A stretch of 64,000 nucleotides of DNA. Origin: Aeromonas encheleia (lineage in GTDB: Bacteria > Pseudomonadota > Gammaproteobacteria > Enterobacterales > Aeromonadaceae). The stretch is taken from the NCBI RefSeq assembly GCF_900637545.1, contig NZ_LR134376.1:401501-465500 (forward strand). The letters run 5' to 3'. How positions within the stretch are numbered: position 1 is the stretch's first letter; each line of letters starts with the position of its first letter. Under the pieces are notes generated by a model. That model made no database searches. It had not been told where the DNA came from and saw only the letters and a program-made list of their open reading frames with translations. Position numbers and translations under genes: made by a program. Shown piece by piece: positions 25,944 to 34,687 of this stretch.

Positions 25944-27557
25944 ATGAAACAGGGAAAGTTGCGTTATGGCGGTCTGCTCGGGGCCGCCTTGTTATTGTCG
26001 GCATGCGGCAGCGGGGGCGGCTCCAGCGCCGAGACCCAGCCGCCGATCGTCAATCCCCCTCCTGCGGCCAGCAGCCGCGCCTGCTATGGGGATGATCAGC
26101 CCGCCTGCAACCTGAGGATCTACCAGGTGATGGTGGAGTCATTCGTCGACGGCGATGGCGCCGCCAACTACGGCGTCGGTTACGGTCCCTCCCGGCACAA
26201 CGGCGATCTGCAGGGCATCATCGCCAGCCTGGATCACATCAAGAGCCTCAACGTCAACGCCATCTGGCTGACCCCGGTGTTCGACTCCTGCGCCGGTCAG
26301 GGCGGCGACGACAGGCTGGATGCCACCGGCTACTTCGCCTGCGACTTCTTCAACGTGGATCCAAACTTTGGCAGCAACGCCCAGCTCAAGCAGCTGGTGG
26401 ATGCGGCGCACCAGCGCGGCCTTTATGTCTTCCTCGACGGGGTGTTCGGCCACGTCAACAAGGTCGGGGTGAGCAAGCCCTCGCCCGAGGGGCGCCTGCC
26501 GGCCCTCAAGAGCGGCGGCGTCGGTTATCCGGGCCAGCTGGTGGACTACGGCAAGCCCGAGAGCCTCGCCTACTTCGAGGAGGTGGCGCGTCACTGGGTT
26601 GAGCAGTACGGCATCGACGGCTGGCGGCTGGATCAGGCCTACCAGCTCGGGCTGGATGAGTGGCGCGCCATTCGCGCCGAGGTCGAGCAGGCCAGTGCGG
26701 CGCGCAAGGCGGCCGGCCAGCAGTGGGGCACGCTCGGCTATATGGTGGGCGAGGTGTGGAAGGGGGCGGACGAGATCCGCACCCAGGCCTATGGCCCGAG
26801 CGACAACCCGGCGCTGCCCTCGGCGTTCGACTTCCCGCTGCGCTACGGCCTGATGCAGGCGCTGGCGGTGGAGGAGTCCGGCAAGGGCGGGCAGGGGGCC
26901 AGCGTGCTCGACGCCAGCTGGAACAAGGTGGAGAACTACCCGGATCACGCCATGCCGAACCTGATGCTGGGCAACCACGATCTGGTGCGCTTCGGTGATC
27001 TGCTGGAGCGCGGCAACTTCGATCCGGCGGACTACTGGCTGCGTCACAAGGCGGCCTTCAGCTTCCTTGCGGCCCGCTCCGGTCCCATCACCCTCTATTA
27101 CGGTGAGGAGTTCGGCGACGAGGTGCCGGGCTTTGCCCAGCAGGTGAGCGGCGACTGTGCGGCCCAGGGGTTGTGCGACGATCACGTGGCCCGCAGCGAC
27201 GGCAAGGTGCCGGGTGTCACCGGCTTCGTGCCGGACGGTGAGCAGGCCGAGCTCAAGCAGTGGCTCGCCGAGCTGCTGGCCCTGCGCGCCGCGCATCCCG
27301 CCCTCTATCAGGGGGAGCGGGTCAAGCTGGTGGCCGAGGGCAGCGTCTACGGCGACATCAAGCAGACGGCGGCGGAGCAGATCGTCTACCTGCTCAACGT
27401 CTCCAGCACCCCCCAGAGCTACAGCCTGCCGGTGGCCAGGCTGCGCGGCGGCAGCGCCCTGGTGGATCTGCAGAGCGGCGAGCGCCTCCCCATCGGTGGC
27501 AGCAGCCTGACGGTGGCGCTGCCCCCCTTGAGCGGCCGCTTCTTGCAACTGCAGTAG
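25944..27557 (+). CDS. GH13 alpha-amylase family lipoprotein
   Basis: 537 residues. The signal peptide ends LLLSAC, followed by a Gly/Ser linker typical of surface or outer-membrane lipoproteins. The (beta/alpha)8 barrel has VNAIWLTPVFDS (region I area), IDGWRLDQAY (Asp nucleophile), YMVGEVWKG (Glu acid/base) and LMLGNHDLVRFG (third Asp). Cysteine pairs (ACYGDDQPACN, CAAQGLC) suggest disulfides outside the cytoplasm. It likely degrades starch or maltodextrins. I chose ATG 25944, six nt after GGGAAG; ATG 25938 is too close to that site. Confidence 0.9.
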   Translation: MKQGKLRYGGLLGAALLLSACGSGGGSSAETQPPIVNPPPAASSRACYGDDQPACNLRIYQVMVESFVDGDGAANYGVGYGPSRHNGDLQGIIASLDHIKSLNVNAIWLTPVFDSCAGQGGDDRLDATGYFACDFFNVDPNFGSNAQLKQLVDAAHQRGLYVFLDGVFGHVNKVGVSKPSPEGRLPALKSGGVGYPGQLVDYGKPESLAYFEEVARHWVEQYGIDGWRLDQAYQLGLDEWRAIRAEVEQASAARKAAGQQWGTLGYMVGEVWKGADEIRTQAYGPSDNPALPSAFDFPLRYGLMQALAVEESGKGGQGASVLDASWNKVENYPDHAMPNLMLGNHDLVRFGDLLERGNFDPADYWLRHKAAFSFLAARSGPITLYYGEEFGDEVPGFAQQVSGDCAAQGLCDDHVARSDGKVPGVTGFVPDGEQAELKQWLAELLALRAAHPALYQGERVKLVAEGSVYGDIKQTAAEQIVYLLNVSSTPQSYSLPVARLRGGSALVDLQSGERLPIGGSSLTVALPPLSGRFLQLQ

Positions 27558-27570
27558 TGACGGGACAAAC

Positions 27571-27606
27571 ATGAAAAAGGGCTCCATCGCGGAGCCCTTT
27601 TTGTTG
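27571..27606. terminator. Bidirectional terminator between GH13 and mgtC genes
   Basis: AAAAAGGGCTCC pairs with GGAGCCCTTTTT around ATCGC; T-runs on both strands serve both convergent genes. Confidence 0.92.
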
Positions 27607-27621
27607 CCGGGCGCAGGGGCA

Positions 27622-28155
27622 TCACTTCTCGATGCCGCTGCCCAGCTCCTCCTGATGGGAGCTGGTCGGGACCCTGCGATCATTGCCGCTGCGCCAGTGC
27701 TCGAGCCGGTTGTGCACGCCACGGCGCAGGCTCTTGAAGCTGGTCTCCAGATAGTGGACCCCCACCAGGATCCCCAGAGTCACACCGGTGAGCAGCAGCG
27801 CCTGGCGCAGCATTCCCATGCCGATGAGGGCGCCGAGGGCGGCCAGCATCCAGATGGTGGCCGCCGAGGTCACCCCCAGCACCTGACCATCCCGGGTCAT
27901 CATGACCCCGGCGCCGAGGAAGCCGATGCCGGTGATGAGCTGGCCAAGCACCCGTGCCTGATCCGCGGGCAGCGGGCGGACGGCGGCGCCGATGGCGAGG
28001 AAGCAGTAGGTGCCGACCACGATGAGGGAGGAGGTGCGAATGCCGACCGGCTTGCCGTGCAACTGCCGCTCCAGCCCGACCAGGCCGCCACACACCAGAC
28101 AGGCCAGGATGTTGTCCCAGCCAAGGGGCGCTATGTCCCACCACTGCGTTGTCAT
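27622..28155 (-). CDS. MgtC/SapB family membrane protein
   Basis: 177 residues. Four to five transmembrane helices in the N-terminal 120 residues carry the family motifs GGLVGLERQLHGKPVGIRTSSLI and LITGIGFLGAGVM. The charged C-terminal tail (about 40 residues) is short, without the ACT-like domain of Salmonella MgtC. The family is linked to magnesium-limited growth and F-ATPase inhibition in pathogens; many members have other roles. It lies 26 bp downstream of the rimK-like gene, so co-transcription is likely. ATG 28158 is an alternative one codon upstream. Confidence 0.88.
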   Translation of the reverse strand: MTTQWWDIAPLGWDNILACLVCGGLVGLERQLHGKPVGIRTSSLIVVGTYCFLAIGAAVRPLPADQARVLGQLITGIGFLGAGVMMTRDGQVLGVTSAATIWMLAALGALIGMGMLRQALLLTGVTLGILVGVHYLETSFKSLRRGVHNRLEHWRSGNDRRVPTSSHQEELGSGIEK

Positions 28156-28181
28156 CATATCCACCTCTGCCACCCTGCTCG

Positions 28182-29624
28182 TTATCCTGCCGCGCTCTGC
28201 CCCCGGTTCTCCAGTCGTTGCCGGAAGGCCCTGGCCAGGCGCTCGTAGAGATCTTTGGCCTCTCTGTCTTCAATATCGCCACGTATCCAGGGATTGTCGA
28301 TGATTTCCAGCAGCACGCAGTCGCGACCCTGCTGGCGCAGGTCGACCCCGAACAGGCCGTTGCCGAGCTGATGCACGGCGCGGCGGGCGGTCTGCAGCAC
28401 CCGCTCCGGCACCTCGGTCAGCGGCAGCGCCTCGATCCGGCTCAGGTCGAGGGGGTGCTTGCGGCGGCGGATGCGGTTGCCCGGCTCCGGCCGGAAGCGG
28501 CGGCAGGCGAACAGCGGTGAGCCGTCGAGAAAGCCGATGCGCCAGTCGAACTCGGCGGGGATCCGGCTCTGCACCAGCAGCAGGGCGGAGCGGCCCAGCC
28601 CCTCGTCCAGCAGGCGGGCGAGCTGGGTCTCGTCGCTGGCCATGGCCAGATCCCGGCCCTGGGCGCCGTCGGGGACCTTCACCATCAGCGGCAGGCCGAG
28701 GCGCTGCACCAGCTCGTCCACCTGGTGGCGGCCGCGGCGGGTCACCACCATGGTCGGCGGCATGGGCACGCCGCTGCGCACCATCAGCTCGTAGAGGTAG
28801 AGCTTGTTGCTGCAGGCGAGGATGGCGCGGGAGCTGTCGATCACCGGCATCTTGAGCTGCTCGGCGCGGCGGGCGAACTCGAAGGTGTAGTGGCCGACCG
28901 CGGTCTCGGCGCGCAGCCAGAGGGTATCGAACTCCGGCAGCCGCTCGATGGCGGAGGGGGGCAGCAGCTCGGCCTGGATCCCCTGGGCGGCGGCGGCCCG
29001 GATGAAGCGCTCGAGCGCCAGGGCATCGCTGCTGGCGCGGCCATCGTTGGGATCCATCAGGATGGCGAGCTGGTAGCGCGGCGCCGCCTGCTCCTCATCC
29101 CCGGCACCGACCAGCGCCTGGGCGTGTTGCAGCATCAGCGCCTTCTCGCTCTGGCTCAGTGCCAGCGGCGACAGGCTCTGCTGCTGGCGCACCGACCAGC
29201 CGTGGCGGCCGCGCTTGAGGGTCAGCTCCTGCAGCGGCAGCTGGCTCAGGCCGTAGTAGTAGCGGGCCAGCCCCGCCAGCTCGCTCTGCTCGCACTGGCC
29301 GAAGATGGCGCGCACCCGGATCCTGTCCTCGCTCTGCCGGGTCAGCCAGCCCTGCAGCTTGCGCCACAGTTTGGCCGGCGGCTGCTGGGGTTGCAGCACG
29401 CTGATGGCCTGCAGGCCGGGCAGGCAGTGGTGGCTGCGGGCCTGGGCCAGCAGGGAGCAGTAATAGCCGGCGCTCAGGTGCTCCAGGCTGCGACAGAGGT
29501 TGATGATGCGGGGGCGGCCACCGGTGGTGGGCAGGCCGTGTTGCAGGTAGGTGCGGGCGGTCAGCAGATAATCGGCATGGCAGGGCCAGTCGCCCAGCTC
29601 CTCGACGATGACATAGGTACTCAT
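28182..29624 (-). CDS. RimK-like ATP-grasp ligase with N-terminal RLAN-type domain
   Basis: 480 residues. The N-terminal 200 residues look like the domain found in front of RimK-like ligases (ILMDPNDGRASSDALALERF). The C-terminal ATP-grasp fold has SNKLYLYELMVRSGVPMPPT, LPLMVKVPDGAQGRDL and a metal-binding LLEIIDNPWIRGDIED. Such ligases join amino acids to carboxyl groups of proteins or small molecules. A divergent GNAT gene lies 185 bp away, a pairing I recall from predicted peptide-synthesis clusters. Product unknown. Confidence 0.85.
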   Translation of the reverse strand: MSTYVIVEELGDWPCHADYLLTARTYLQHGLPTTGGRPRIINLCRSLEHLSAGYYCSLLAQARSHHCLPGLQAISVLQPQQPPAKLWRKLQGWLTRQSEDRIRVRAIFGQCEQSELAGLARYYYGLSQLPLQELTLKRGRHGWSVRQQQSLSPLALSQSEKALMLQHAQALVGAGDEEQAAPRYQLAILMDPNDGRASSDALALERFIRAAAAQGIQAELLPPSAIERLPEFDTLWLRAETAVGHYTFEFARRAEQLKMPVIDSSRAILACSNKLYLYELMVRSGVPMPPTMVVTRRGRHQVDELVQRLGLPLMVKVPDGAQGRDLAMASDETQLARLLDEGLGRSALLLVQSRIPAEFDWRIGFLDGSPLFACRRFRPEPGNRIRRRKHPLDLSRIEALPLTEVPERVLQTARRAVHQLGNGLFGVDLRQQGRDCVLLEIIDNPWIRGDIEDREAKDLYERLARAFRQRLENRGQSAAG

Positions 29625-29809
29625 ATTTTCGGCTCCACAGATCAGACTGCCTGGACGGCAGGATCCCCAGTGGGCTTCGATGCACCGACAAGCACGACAA
29701 TGGCGCGAGGGGAAACAAGAGGTTACAGTGCCTAATATGCCGCCTTGGTAACTTGTGATACAAGTCGCATTTCTGGTGCTGAGGATAAATAACCGAACAA
29801 GGACTCCCC

Positions 29810-30283
29810 GTGTTGACCCTGCGCGCCGCCCGAACCGATGATTTGGGCGCCATCGTTAAGCTGGAACGCTACTGTTTTCCCCCCGAGGTCGCCTTCGGCC
29901 GCAGCCGCTGGCACTATCTGCTCACCCAGGCCAAGGGGCGTACCCTCTTGCTGCTGGACGACAAGGCCCAGCTGATGGGCTATCTCAGCGTGCTGGAGCA
30001 CAGGGGCTGGGATCGGCTGGTGATCCAGACCCTCGCCATCCGCTGGACGGTGCGCCGCCAGGGCTGGGCCCGCCGCATGCTGGAGCAGGTGATCCAAGAG
30101 GGCCGGCAGGCGGGCTGGGGCGCCATCCGGCTCGAGGTCGCCGATGCCAACCCCGAGGCCCAGACCCTCTACCAGAGGCTGGGGTTCCGCCCCCGACTCC
30201 GGCTGCCGGATTACTACGGGCCAGGCCTGCACGCGCACCGGCTGGTGCTGCCGCTGGGATCCGGTGAGCAGGGGCTGGCATGA
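29810..30283 (+). CDS. GNAT-family N-acetyltransferase
   Basis: 157 residues. Beta-strand 4 and the acetyl-CoA loop are at VIQTLAIRWTVRRQGWARRMLEQVIQEG (Q/RxxGxG/A-type), followed by LEVADANPEAQTLYQRLGF, the typical C-terminal half. This resembles RimI-like ribosomal-protein or small-molecule acetyltransferases. It starts at GTG 29810 with AAGGA upstream (TTG 29813 is next). Divergent from the RimK-like gene and first in a run GNAT-DUF3624-ydfG. Its stop lies in an ATGA that starts a bridging ORF. Confidence 0.87.
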   Translation: MLTLRAARTDDLGAIVKLERYCFPPEVAFGRSRWHYLLTQAKGRTLLLLDDKAQLMGYLSVLEHRGWDRLVIQTLAIRWTVRRQGWARRMLEQVIQEGRQAGWGAIRLEVADANPEAQTLYQRLGFRPRLRLPDYYGPGLHAHRLVLPLGSGEQGLA

Positions 30284-30331
30284 GCCGTGCTGCCTCGGCA
30301 TCGAGGGGCCGGCATGAGCTGTGACGACTGC
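30271..30331 (+). repeat. Tandem duplication of the DUF3624 start region
   Basis: GGGCTGGCATGAGCCGTG at 30272 and GGGCCGGCATGAGCTGTG at 30306 match at 16 of 18 positions, and GCCTCG follows in both. The offset is 34 bp. The first copy lies on the GNAT stop; the second is the DUF3624 start. Confidence 0.8.
30280..30324 (+). other. 14-codon ORF bridging GNAT and DUF3624 genes
   Basis: The peptide MSRAASASRGRHEL starts on the GNAT stop (ATGA) and ends at a TGA inside the first codons of the DUF3624 gene (overlap of 11 nt). It is the product of the 34-bp duplication. Confidence 0.4.
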
Positions 30332-30553
30332 CTCGCCACCGCCATCAGGGCCAAGCTCGGGCGCTGCCGGGCCTGCGCCCTCCAGACCCTGGTCATCGGG
30401 CTGGCGGGTTGGCTGGCCTGGTGGTGGTTCGGCGCCGATGCCTCGGTCAATGCCCTCACCGGCCTGCTGTTCGCCCTGGGGGGCAGCGGCCTGTTGCTGC
30501 TGCACCTGCTGGCCTTCCTCTGGCGCAGGGGCGGTCGCGGGCTGGATGAATGA
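30314..30553 (+). CDS. DUF3624 family small membrane protein
   Basis: 79 residues. The start MSCDDCLATAIRAKLGRCRACALQ has two CxxC pairs, followed by two transmembrane segments (LVIGLAGWLAWWWFG and LTGLLFALGGSGLLLLHLLAFLW). This matches DUF3624 proteins of Vibrio and Aeromonas as I know them. The cysteine pairs could bind a metal or be redox active. No function is known. It is part of the GNAT-DUF3624-ydfG run. Confidence 0.7.
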   Translation: MSCDDCLATAIRAKLGRCRACALQTLVIGLAGWLAWWWFGADASVNALTGLLFALGGSGLLLLHLLAFLWRRGGRGLDE

Positions 30554-30578
30554 ATTCGTTTTTGTTTCAACAAGATGA
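30546..30578 (+). other. 10-codon ORF bridging DUF3624 and ydfG
   Basis: MNEFVFVSTR starts in the ATGAATGA on the DUF3624 stop and ends in an ATGA whose ATG (30575) is in frame with ydfG. The stretch is short, so chance is a real possibility. Confidence 0.3.
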
Positions 30579-30595
30579 TAACAATGGAGGTTCAG

Positions 30596-31342
30596 ATGAT
30601 AGCAATGGTAACGGGCGCCTCGTCCGGTTTCGGGGAGGCGATCAGTCGCCTGCTGGTGAATGCGGGCTACAGGGTGATCGGCACCGGTCGCCGTGCCGAG
30701 CGGCTGGCCGCCCTGGCCGGTGAGCTGGGGGATGACTTCCTGCCGCTGGTGTTCGACGTGCAGGACAAGGCCGGGACCCAGGCCGCCATCGACGGCCTGC
30801 CGGTCGCCTGGCAAGAGGTGGATCTGCTGGTCAACAACGCCGGTCTGGCGCTCGGGCTGGAGCCCGCCCACAAGGCGGACCTCGAAGACTGGGAGCAGAT
30901 GATCGCCACCAACATCAGTGGCCTGACCCTGCTCACCCGCTTGCTGCTGCCGGGCATGGTGGTGCGCAACCGCGGCCACGTGGTCAACATCGGCTCCATC
31001 GCCGGCACCTACCCCTATCCGGGTGGCAACGTCTACGGCGCCACCAAGGCGTTCGTGAAGCAGTTCAGCCTGAACCTGCGCGCCGATCTGGCGGGCACCG
31101 CCATCCGCGTCACCAACGTGGAGCCGGGCCTGTGCGGCGGCACCGAGTTCTCCAACGTGCGCTTCCACGGTGACGATGCCAAGGCGGCCACCGTCTATCA
31201 GGGGGTGCAGGCGATCCAGCCGGAAGACATCGCGAGCACAGTGCTCTGGGTCAGCCAGCAGCCCGCCCACGTCAACATCAACAGCATCGAGATCATGCCG
31301 GTGGCCCAGACCTTCGGTCCGCTCCAGATCAGCCGCCGCTGA
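30596..31342 (+). CDS. ydfG: NADP-dependent 3-hydroxy acid dehydrogenase (SDR family)
   Basis: 248 residues, the same as E. coli YdfG. The Rossmann motif TGASSGFGEAI (TGxxxGxG), NNAGLALG, catalytic Ser in NIGSIAGTYPYPGG and YGATK (Tyr-x-x-x-Lys) are present, plus the YdfG-typical NVEPGLCGGTEFSNVRF. It oxidises L-allo-threonine, serine and other 3-hydroxy acids, and also reduces malonic semialdehyde. ATG 30596 follows GGAGG. An in-frame ATG at 30575 heads a 21-bp imperfect duplicate of this start (ATGATAACAATGG against ATGATAGCAATGG). Confidence 0.94.
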   Translation: MIAMVTGASSGFGEAISRLLVNAGYRVIGTGRRAERLAALAGELGDDFLPLVFDVQDKAGTQAAIDGLPVAWQEVDLLVNNAGLALGLEPAHKADLEDWEQMIATNISGLTLLTRLLLPGMVVRNRGHVVNIGSIAGTYPYPGGNVYGATKAFVKQFSLNLRADLAGTAIRVTNVEPGLCGGTEFSNVRFHGDDAKAATVYQGVQAIQPEDIASTVLWVSQQPAHVNINSIEIMPVAQTFGPLQISRR

Positions 31343-31364
31343 TTGCCCCGTTTGACGAAATGAG

Positions 31365-31392
31365 AAGAGGCACCCCAGGGTGCCTCTTCTGT
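31365..31392. terminator. Terminator between ydfG and C69 dipeptidase genes
   Basis: AAGAGGCACCC and GGGTGCCTCTT with loop CA, then CTGTTTTG. Serves convergent transcription. Confidence 0.88.
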
Positions 31393-31405
31393 TTTGACGA
31401 GCCGG

Positions 31406-32878
31406 TCAGAGGCTCATGATCTTCTTGAACTCCGCCTCCGAGTACTTCTTCTCGCTGCGCTTGGTGAGATCCGTCATCAGCTTGTAGCGCAGATCCTTGG
31501 CCAGCTGATAGCTCTGCTCCAGCTGACCGTAGGAGTAGTCCGACGCGAGGCGCAGCGCCGTCCCCTTGTCGCTGGCATAGGTCTGCTTGAGCGCCTGGTC
31601 GAGCACCGCCACCTCCTTGTAGAGCTTGTCGCTCTGCTTGCCCCAGACGCCGCGCAGCAGCGGCAGGTATTTGTCCGGCTGGGTGCTGGCCAGCGCGGTC
31701 AGGCTGCGGAACTGCCAGTAGGCGGAGTCATCGGAGTAGCTGTCGCTGCCGGTGCTATAGGGCAGGGGGTAGCTCTCAAGGGTATTGTAGAGCGGCACCA
31801 TCACCGACTCGGCCAGCACCCCGTAGCTCTGCCAGATCAGCCCCTGCAGCTCCTTGGGCATCTCCTTGCGCAGCTGGATGATGTGGGATTCCAGCTGGCG
31901 ATCGATGCGGATCGGCCGATCCGCCTTGCCCTCCAGCGGGGTGCCCTGGTAGGTGGCGCTGAGCAGGCGGGTGACATCCGGCACGGCGATGGGGGCATCG
32001 GGCTTCATGAACAGCGGATACTGCGCCTGACGGGTGGGCTGCTGGTGGGAGGCGGTCAGCAGTTGCTGGCCGAGCCACTCCCTGTCCACGTTGTAGGGGT
32101 CGGCGATGACCCCGAACGCCTTGGCGAAGTTGAAATCGCTCGGATCTGCCTTGTCGAGCAGCTTGTGCTCTCGCACGAACTCCAGCAGCCTGGGGGAGTG
32201 GAGCACATCCGGGCTATCGAGATTGACGCCGTGGATGCGCAGGCCGTTGGCCACCATGGCGTAGCTGTCGTCCGGCACCCGCACCGCGATCCAGTGGTGG
32301 CCCGAGCCTATCTCCATCAGCCAGGCCTCGTTCACATCCGCCAGATAGAGGCTGTTACCCTCGCCGGCGCCATGGGTCTCCACGTAGTGGCCGAGCAGTT
32401 CTACCCCCTCCTTCGCCGTCCTGGCCTGGGGCAGGATCAGGCTGGGGATGATGGCCTCGATGACCCCCTTCTCGATCAGTGGATCGGCCTTCTGCGCCCG
32501 CTCGTTGACCTCGGCGCTGGTGGTGGCCGAGAGGGCGACGTTGAACTCGTTGATGCCACGCTCCTCGTAATACTTGCCGGCCGGATCGCTGGTGGCGGCA
32601 TCCCAGTCGCGGATGGCGGAGTAGGCGAGGAAGGCCTTGGGCATGGGCACCTCCAGGCCATTGCCCAGTCTCCAGCGTTTGCCTTCGTTCTGCTGGGCGG
32701 AGCGGAAGACCAGGTACTTGTTCCAGTTGTTGACGCCAAAGTCCTCATTTCTGGCGATCATGATGCTGCCATCCGCGCTGGCGCCCTTGCCGACGATGAG
32801 GCCGGTACAGGCGTCGGCGCTGGTGCCCAGCAGGCCGATCAGGGTGGCGGAGAGGAGACTCAAGGTATGTATTTTCAT
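31406..32878 (-). CDS. C69 family dipeptidase (secreted)
   Basis: 490 residues. The Sec signal peptide (MKIHTLSLLSATLIGLLGTSADA) ends directly before Cys24. CTGLIVGKGASADGS is the family start, in which the cysteine becomes the N-terminal nucleophile. RNEDFGVNNWNKYLVF, GDAW-type segments (VNEAWLMEIGSGHHWIAVRVPDD) and GVIADPYNVDREW are typical of C69 (PepD-like) Ntn hydrolases. The mature enzyme probably trims dipeptides in the periplasm or outside. An N-terminal extension to 33013 is possible but unlikely. Confidence 0.9.
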   Translation of the reverse strand: MKIHTLSLLSATLIGLLGTSADACTGLIVGKGASADGSIMIARNEDFGVNNWNKYLVFRSAQQNEGKRWRLGNGLEVPMPKAFLAYSAIRDWDAATSDPAGKYYEERGINEFNVALSATTSAEVNERAQKADPLIEKGVIEAIIPSLILPQARTAKEGVELLGHYVETHGAGEGNSLYLADVNEAWLMEIGSGHHWIAVRVPDDSYAMVANGLRIHGVNLDSPDVLHSPRLLEFVREHKLLDKADPSDFNFAKAFGVIADPYNVDREWLGQQLLTASHQQPTRQAQYPLFMKPDAPIAVPDVTRLLSATYQGTPLEGKADRPIRIDRQLESHIIQLRKEMPKELQGLIWQSYGVLAESVMVPLYNTLESYPLPYSTGSDSYSDDSAYWQFRSLTALASTQPDKYLPLLRGVWGKQSDKLYKEVAVLDQALKQTYASDKGTALRLASDYSYGQLEQSYQLAKDLRYKLMTDLTKRSEKKYSEAEFKKIMSL

Positions 32879-33282
32879 GAGGTTGCCCGAACGTTGAGGT
32901 GAGTGAGAGTCAGGCGAGGGATGAGATGCGGGTTGCCACAGGCCGGATGCGGCAAGGGGAAGATGCCGGTGAATTGGTCTGCATATTATTGGTTTTGCAA
33001 ACATATCATCCACAATACGGCGTCCTGACTGTATTGTGCGCCGGCATGGTATGCCTCTGTGGTTGTTTATTTTGTGATCGCGTGTTCATTATTGATCTTT
33101 GTATGGCCAGCACTGACCCTATTGGTGACATCTGTTGAGATGGCCGCCTGCGGCAGCAGATCGGTGATGGGGATACTGCTATCCGGGTGGGGAGGGCAAG
33201 TTGGCCTGTAACTTGCTCACCTTGTCGGTCATGACGGGGATCCCTCCCCGCACGCCGGATCGGCAGACAGCTTGGAGCCTTC
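32879..33282. other. Intergenic region, 404 bp, with an inverted repeat
   Basis: No gene. It is AT-rich for this DNA and carries the divergent promoters of the C69 gene and the 145-codon gene. A perfect inverted repeat, CACAATAC (33011-33018) and GTATTGTG (33031-33038) with a 12-bp spacer, may be an operator. Confidence 0.55.
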
Positions 33283-33720
33283 ATGGATATCAAACCTTAT
33301 GGTCAGCAACTCGCCCAGAGTGCGTCCCACAACCGCGCCCTGGCCACCCTAGGCGCAGACGACGGCCCGCAGGGCGGCGGCTGGGAGCAGCAGGTCAGCC
33401 TCTCCAGTCAGCGGCTGACCGGCAAGGCACAGCAGGTGCTGACCTACGAGCACCTGGCCAAGAGTGGCAAGGGTTCCTCCCCGACGGGGGGCGTCAACAA
33501 CCTGGGGATGCAGCAGCTGGTGGACAAGGCGCTCGGCTTCGATCGCAAGAAATTTGACGATCTCGAGAGCCAGCTCAAGGGGGTGGCCGACAACCAGCAG
33601 CTGTCGAGCGAGCAGCGCGAACAGCAGACCAAGGCGCTGACCGAGCAGCGTGACGCCATGCTCAAGGCGGCCATGGATCGCCTCAGCGGCAAGCAGACGG
33701 GCGAGAAGCAGAGCGCATAA
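33283..33720 (+). CDS. Hypothetical hydrophilic protein
   Basis: 145 residues. No signal peptide or membrane segment. It is rich in Gln, Lys and Gly, with a helical C-terminal half (DKALGFDRKKFDDLESQLKGVADNQQLSSEQREQQTKAL). GGAG lies upstream of ATG 33283. Codon use and GC match its neighbours. I recognise no family. Confidence 0.65.
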   Translation: MDIKPYGQQLAQSASHNRALATLGADDGPQGGGWEQQVSLSSQRLTGKAQQVLTYEHLAKSGKGSSPTGGVNNLGMQQLVDKALGFDRKKFDDLESQLKGVADNQQLSSEQREQQTKALTEQRDAMLKAAMDRLSGKQTGEKQSA

Positions 33721-33867
33721 GCCGCGGCTCATGGCTCAAACGGCAATCTTTGGTGGCGGGGGGCAAGCGCTTGCCCGGCGGCGATCAGGGTATGGACGCC
33801 GATCGCCCTGCATGAAGAAGGGAGGGCCTGGGCCCTCCCTGTGCATGAGTGAAGGGGATGTGAGCGG

Positions 33868-34446
33868 TTATTTCGTCTGCGGCTCGATCCCGATGCCGAC
33901 GGCCGTGGTCTGGACGGCCTTGATCTGGTCACCCTTGGCAATCAGGGCGAACTGCGCCGGATCATTCACCCTGAGGGTGAGGGTCTTGTCCACGCCCTTG
34001 ACCTTGATGGTCTGCTGCTGCTTGTCGAGATCGATGACGTCGGCATAGATGGTGACCTGCATGCCAGCGCCGGCGGCCGGTTTCTGCCCCGCAGCGGCCT
34101 TGCCTCCCTCGGTCTCCACCACGCGTTTTCTCACCCCGGCGGTGCCCTTGAGCAGCTCCAGATCCAGCAGTTGCAGGTATCTGAGCGCGACCTCGTCACC
34201 CACCTTGACGTTCTTGAGATTGGTCACCTCGTCACCGGCGACCAGATCGAAGCTCTCACCCTCGGTATTCTTCAGGCTGACCTTGCGGGTCGCCATGTCG
34301 ATGGCGGTCACCGTGGCCTTGGCTGTCACCTCTTCCGCCAGCTGGGCCTGGCCTGGGGTGATCGCCACGTTGGTGATGACCTCGGCGGCCTGTGTAGCGG
34401 ATGCGAGTGCAAACAAACCAGCAATCCATGCGTGTTTCAGTTTCAT
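33868..34446 (-). CDS. Conserved periplasmic protein, unknown function
   Basis: 192 residues. The signal peptide MKLKHAWIAGLFALASATQA is cleaved before AEVITN. The mature part is beta-rich with KATVTAIDMATRKVSLKNTEGESFDLVAGDEVTNLKNVKVGDEVALRY and a second similar segment near the C terminus (IDLDKQQQTIKVKGVDKTLTLRV). The pattern suggests two OB-like beta domains. I know similar proteins only as hypothetical. Confidence 0.68.
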   Translation of the reverse strand: MKLKHAWIAGLFALASATQAAEVITNVAITPGQAQLAEEVTAKATVTAIDMATRKVSLKNTEGESFDLVAGDEVTNLKNVKVGDEVALRYLQLLDLELLKGTAGVRKRVVETEGGKAAAGQKPAAGAGMQVTIYADVIDLDKQQQTIKVKGVDKTLTLRVNDPAQFALIAKGDQIKAVQTTAVGIGIEPQTK

Positions 34447-34687
34447 GATTGAGACCCTATGGCTAGAAAACGGAACCCCGTGAGAGGCGCCCGATGGCGA
34501 AACGGCGGTGGCGCCATGACGATGGGAGGGGCTATGGCCCTGCCCGGTGACCACCATAGCAGAGTCACAGCTGAGTACCTATGCCGGCAACAACCGCCTC
34601 CCCATTTTGGTAACAAGCTCCCGTTTTTGACCTCGCGGGAGTGCGGGCGCACAATTCCCCTGCATGCATTCAACCGAGGGCTCTGCC

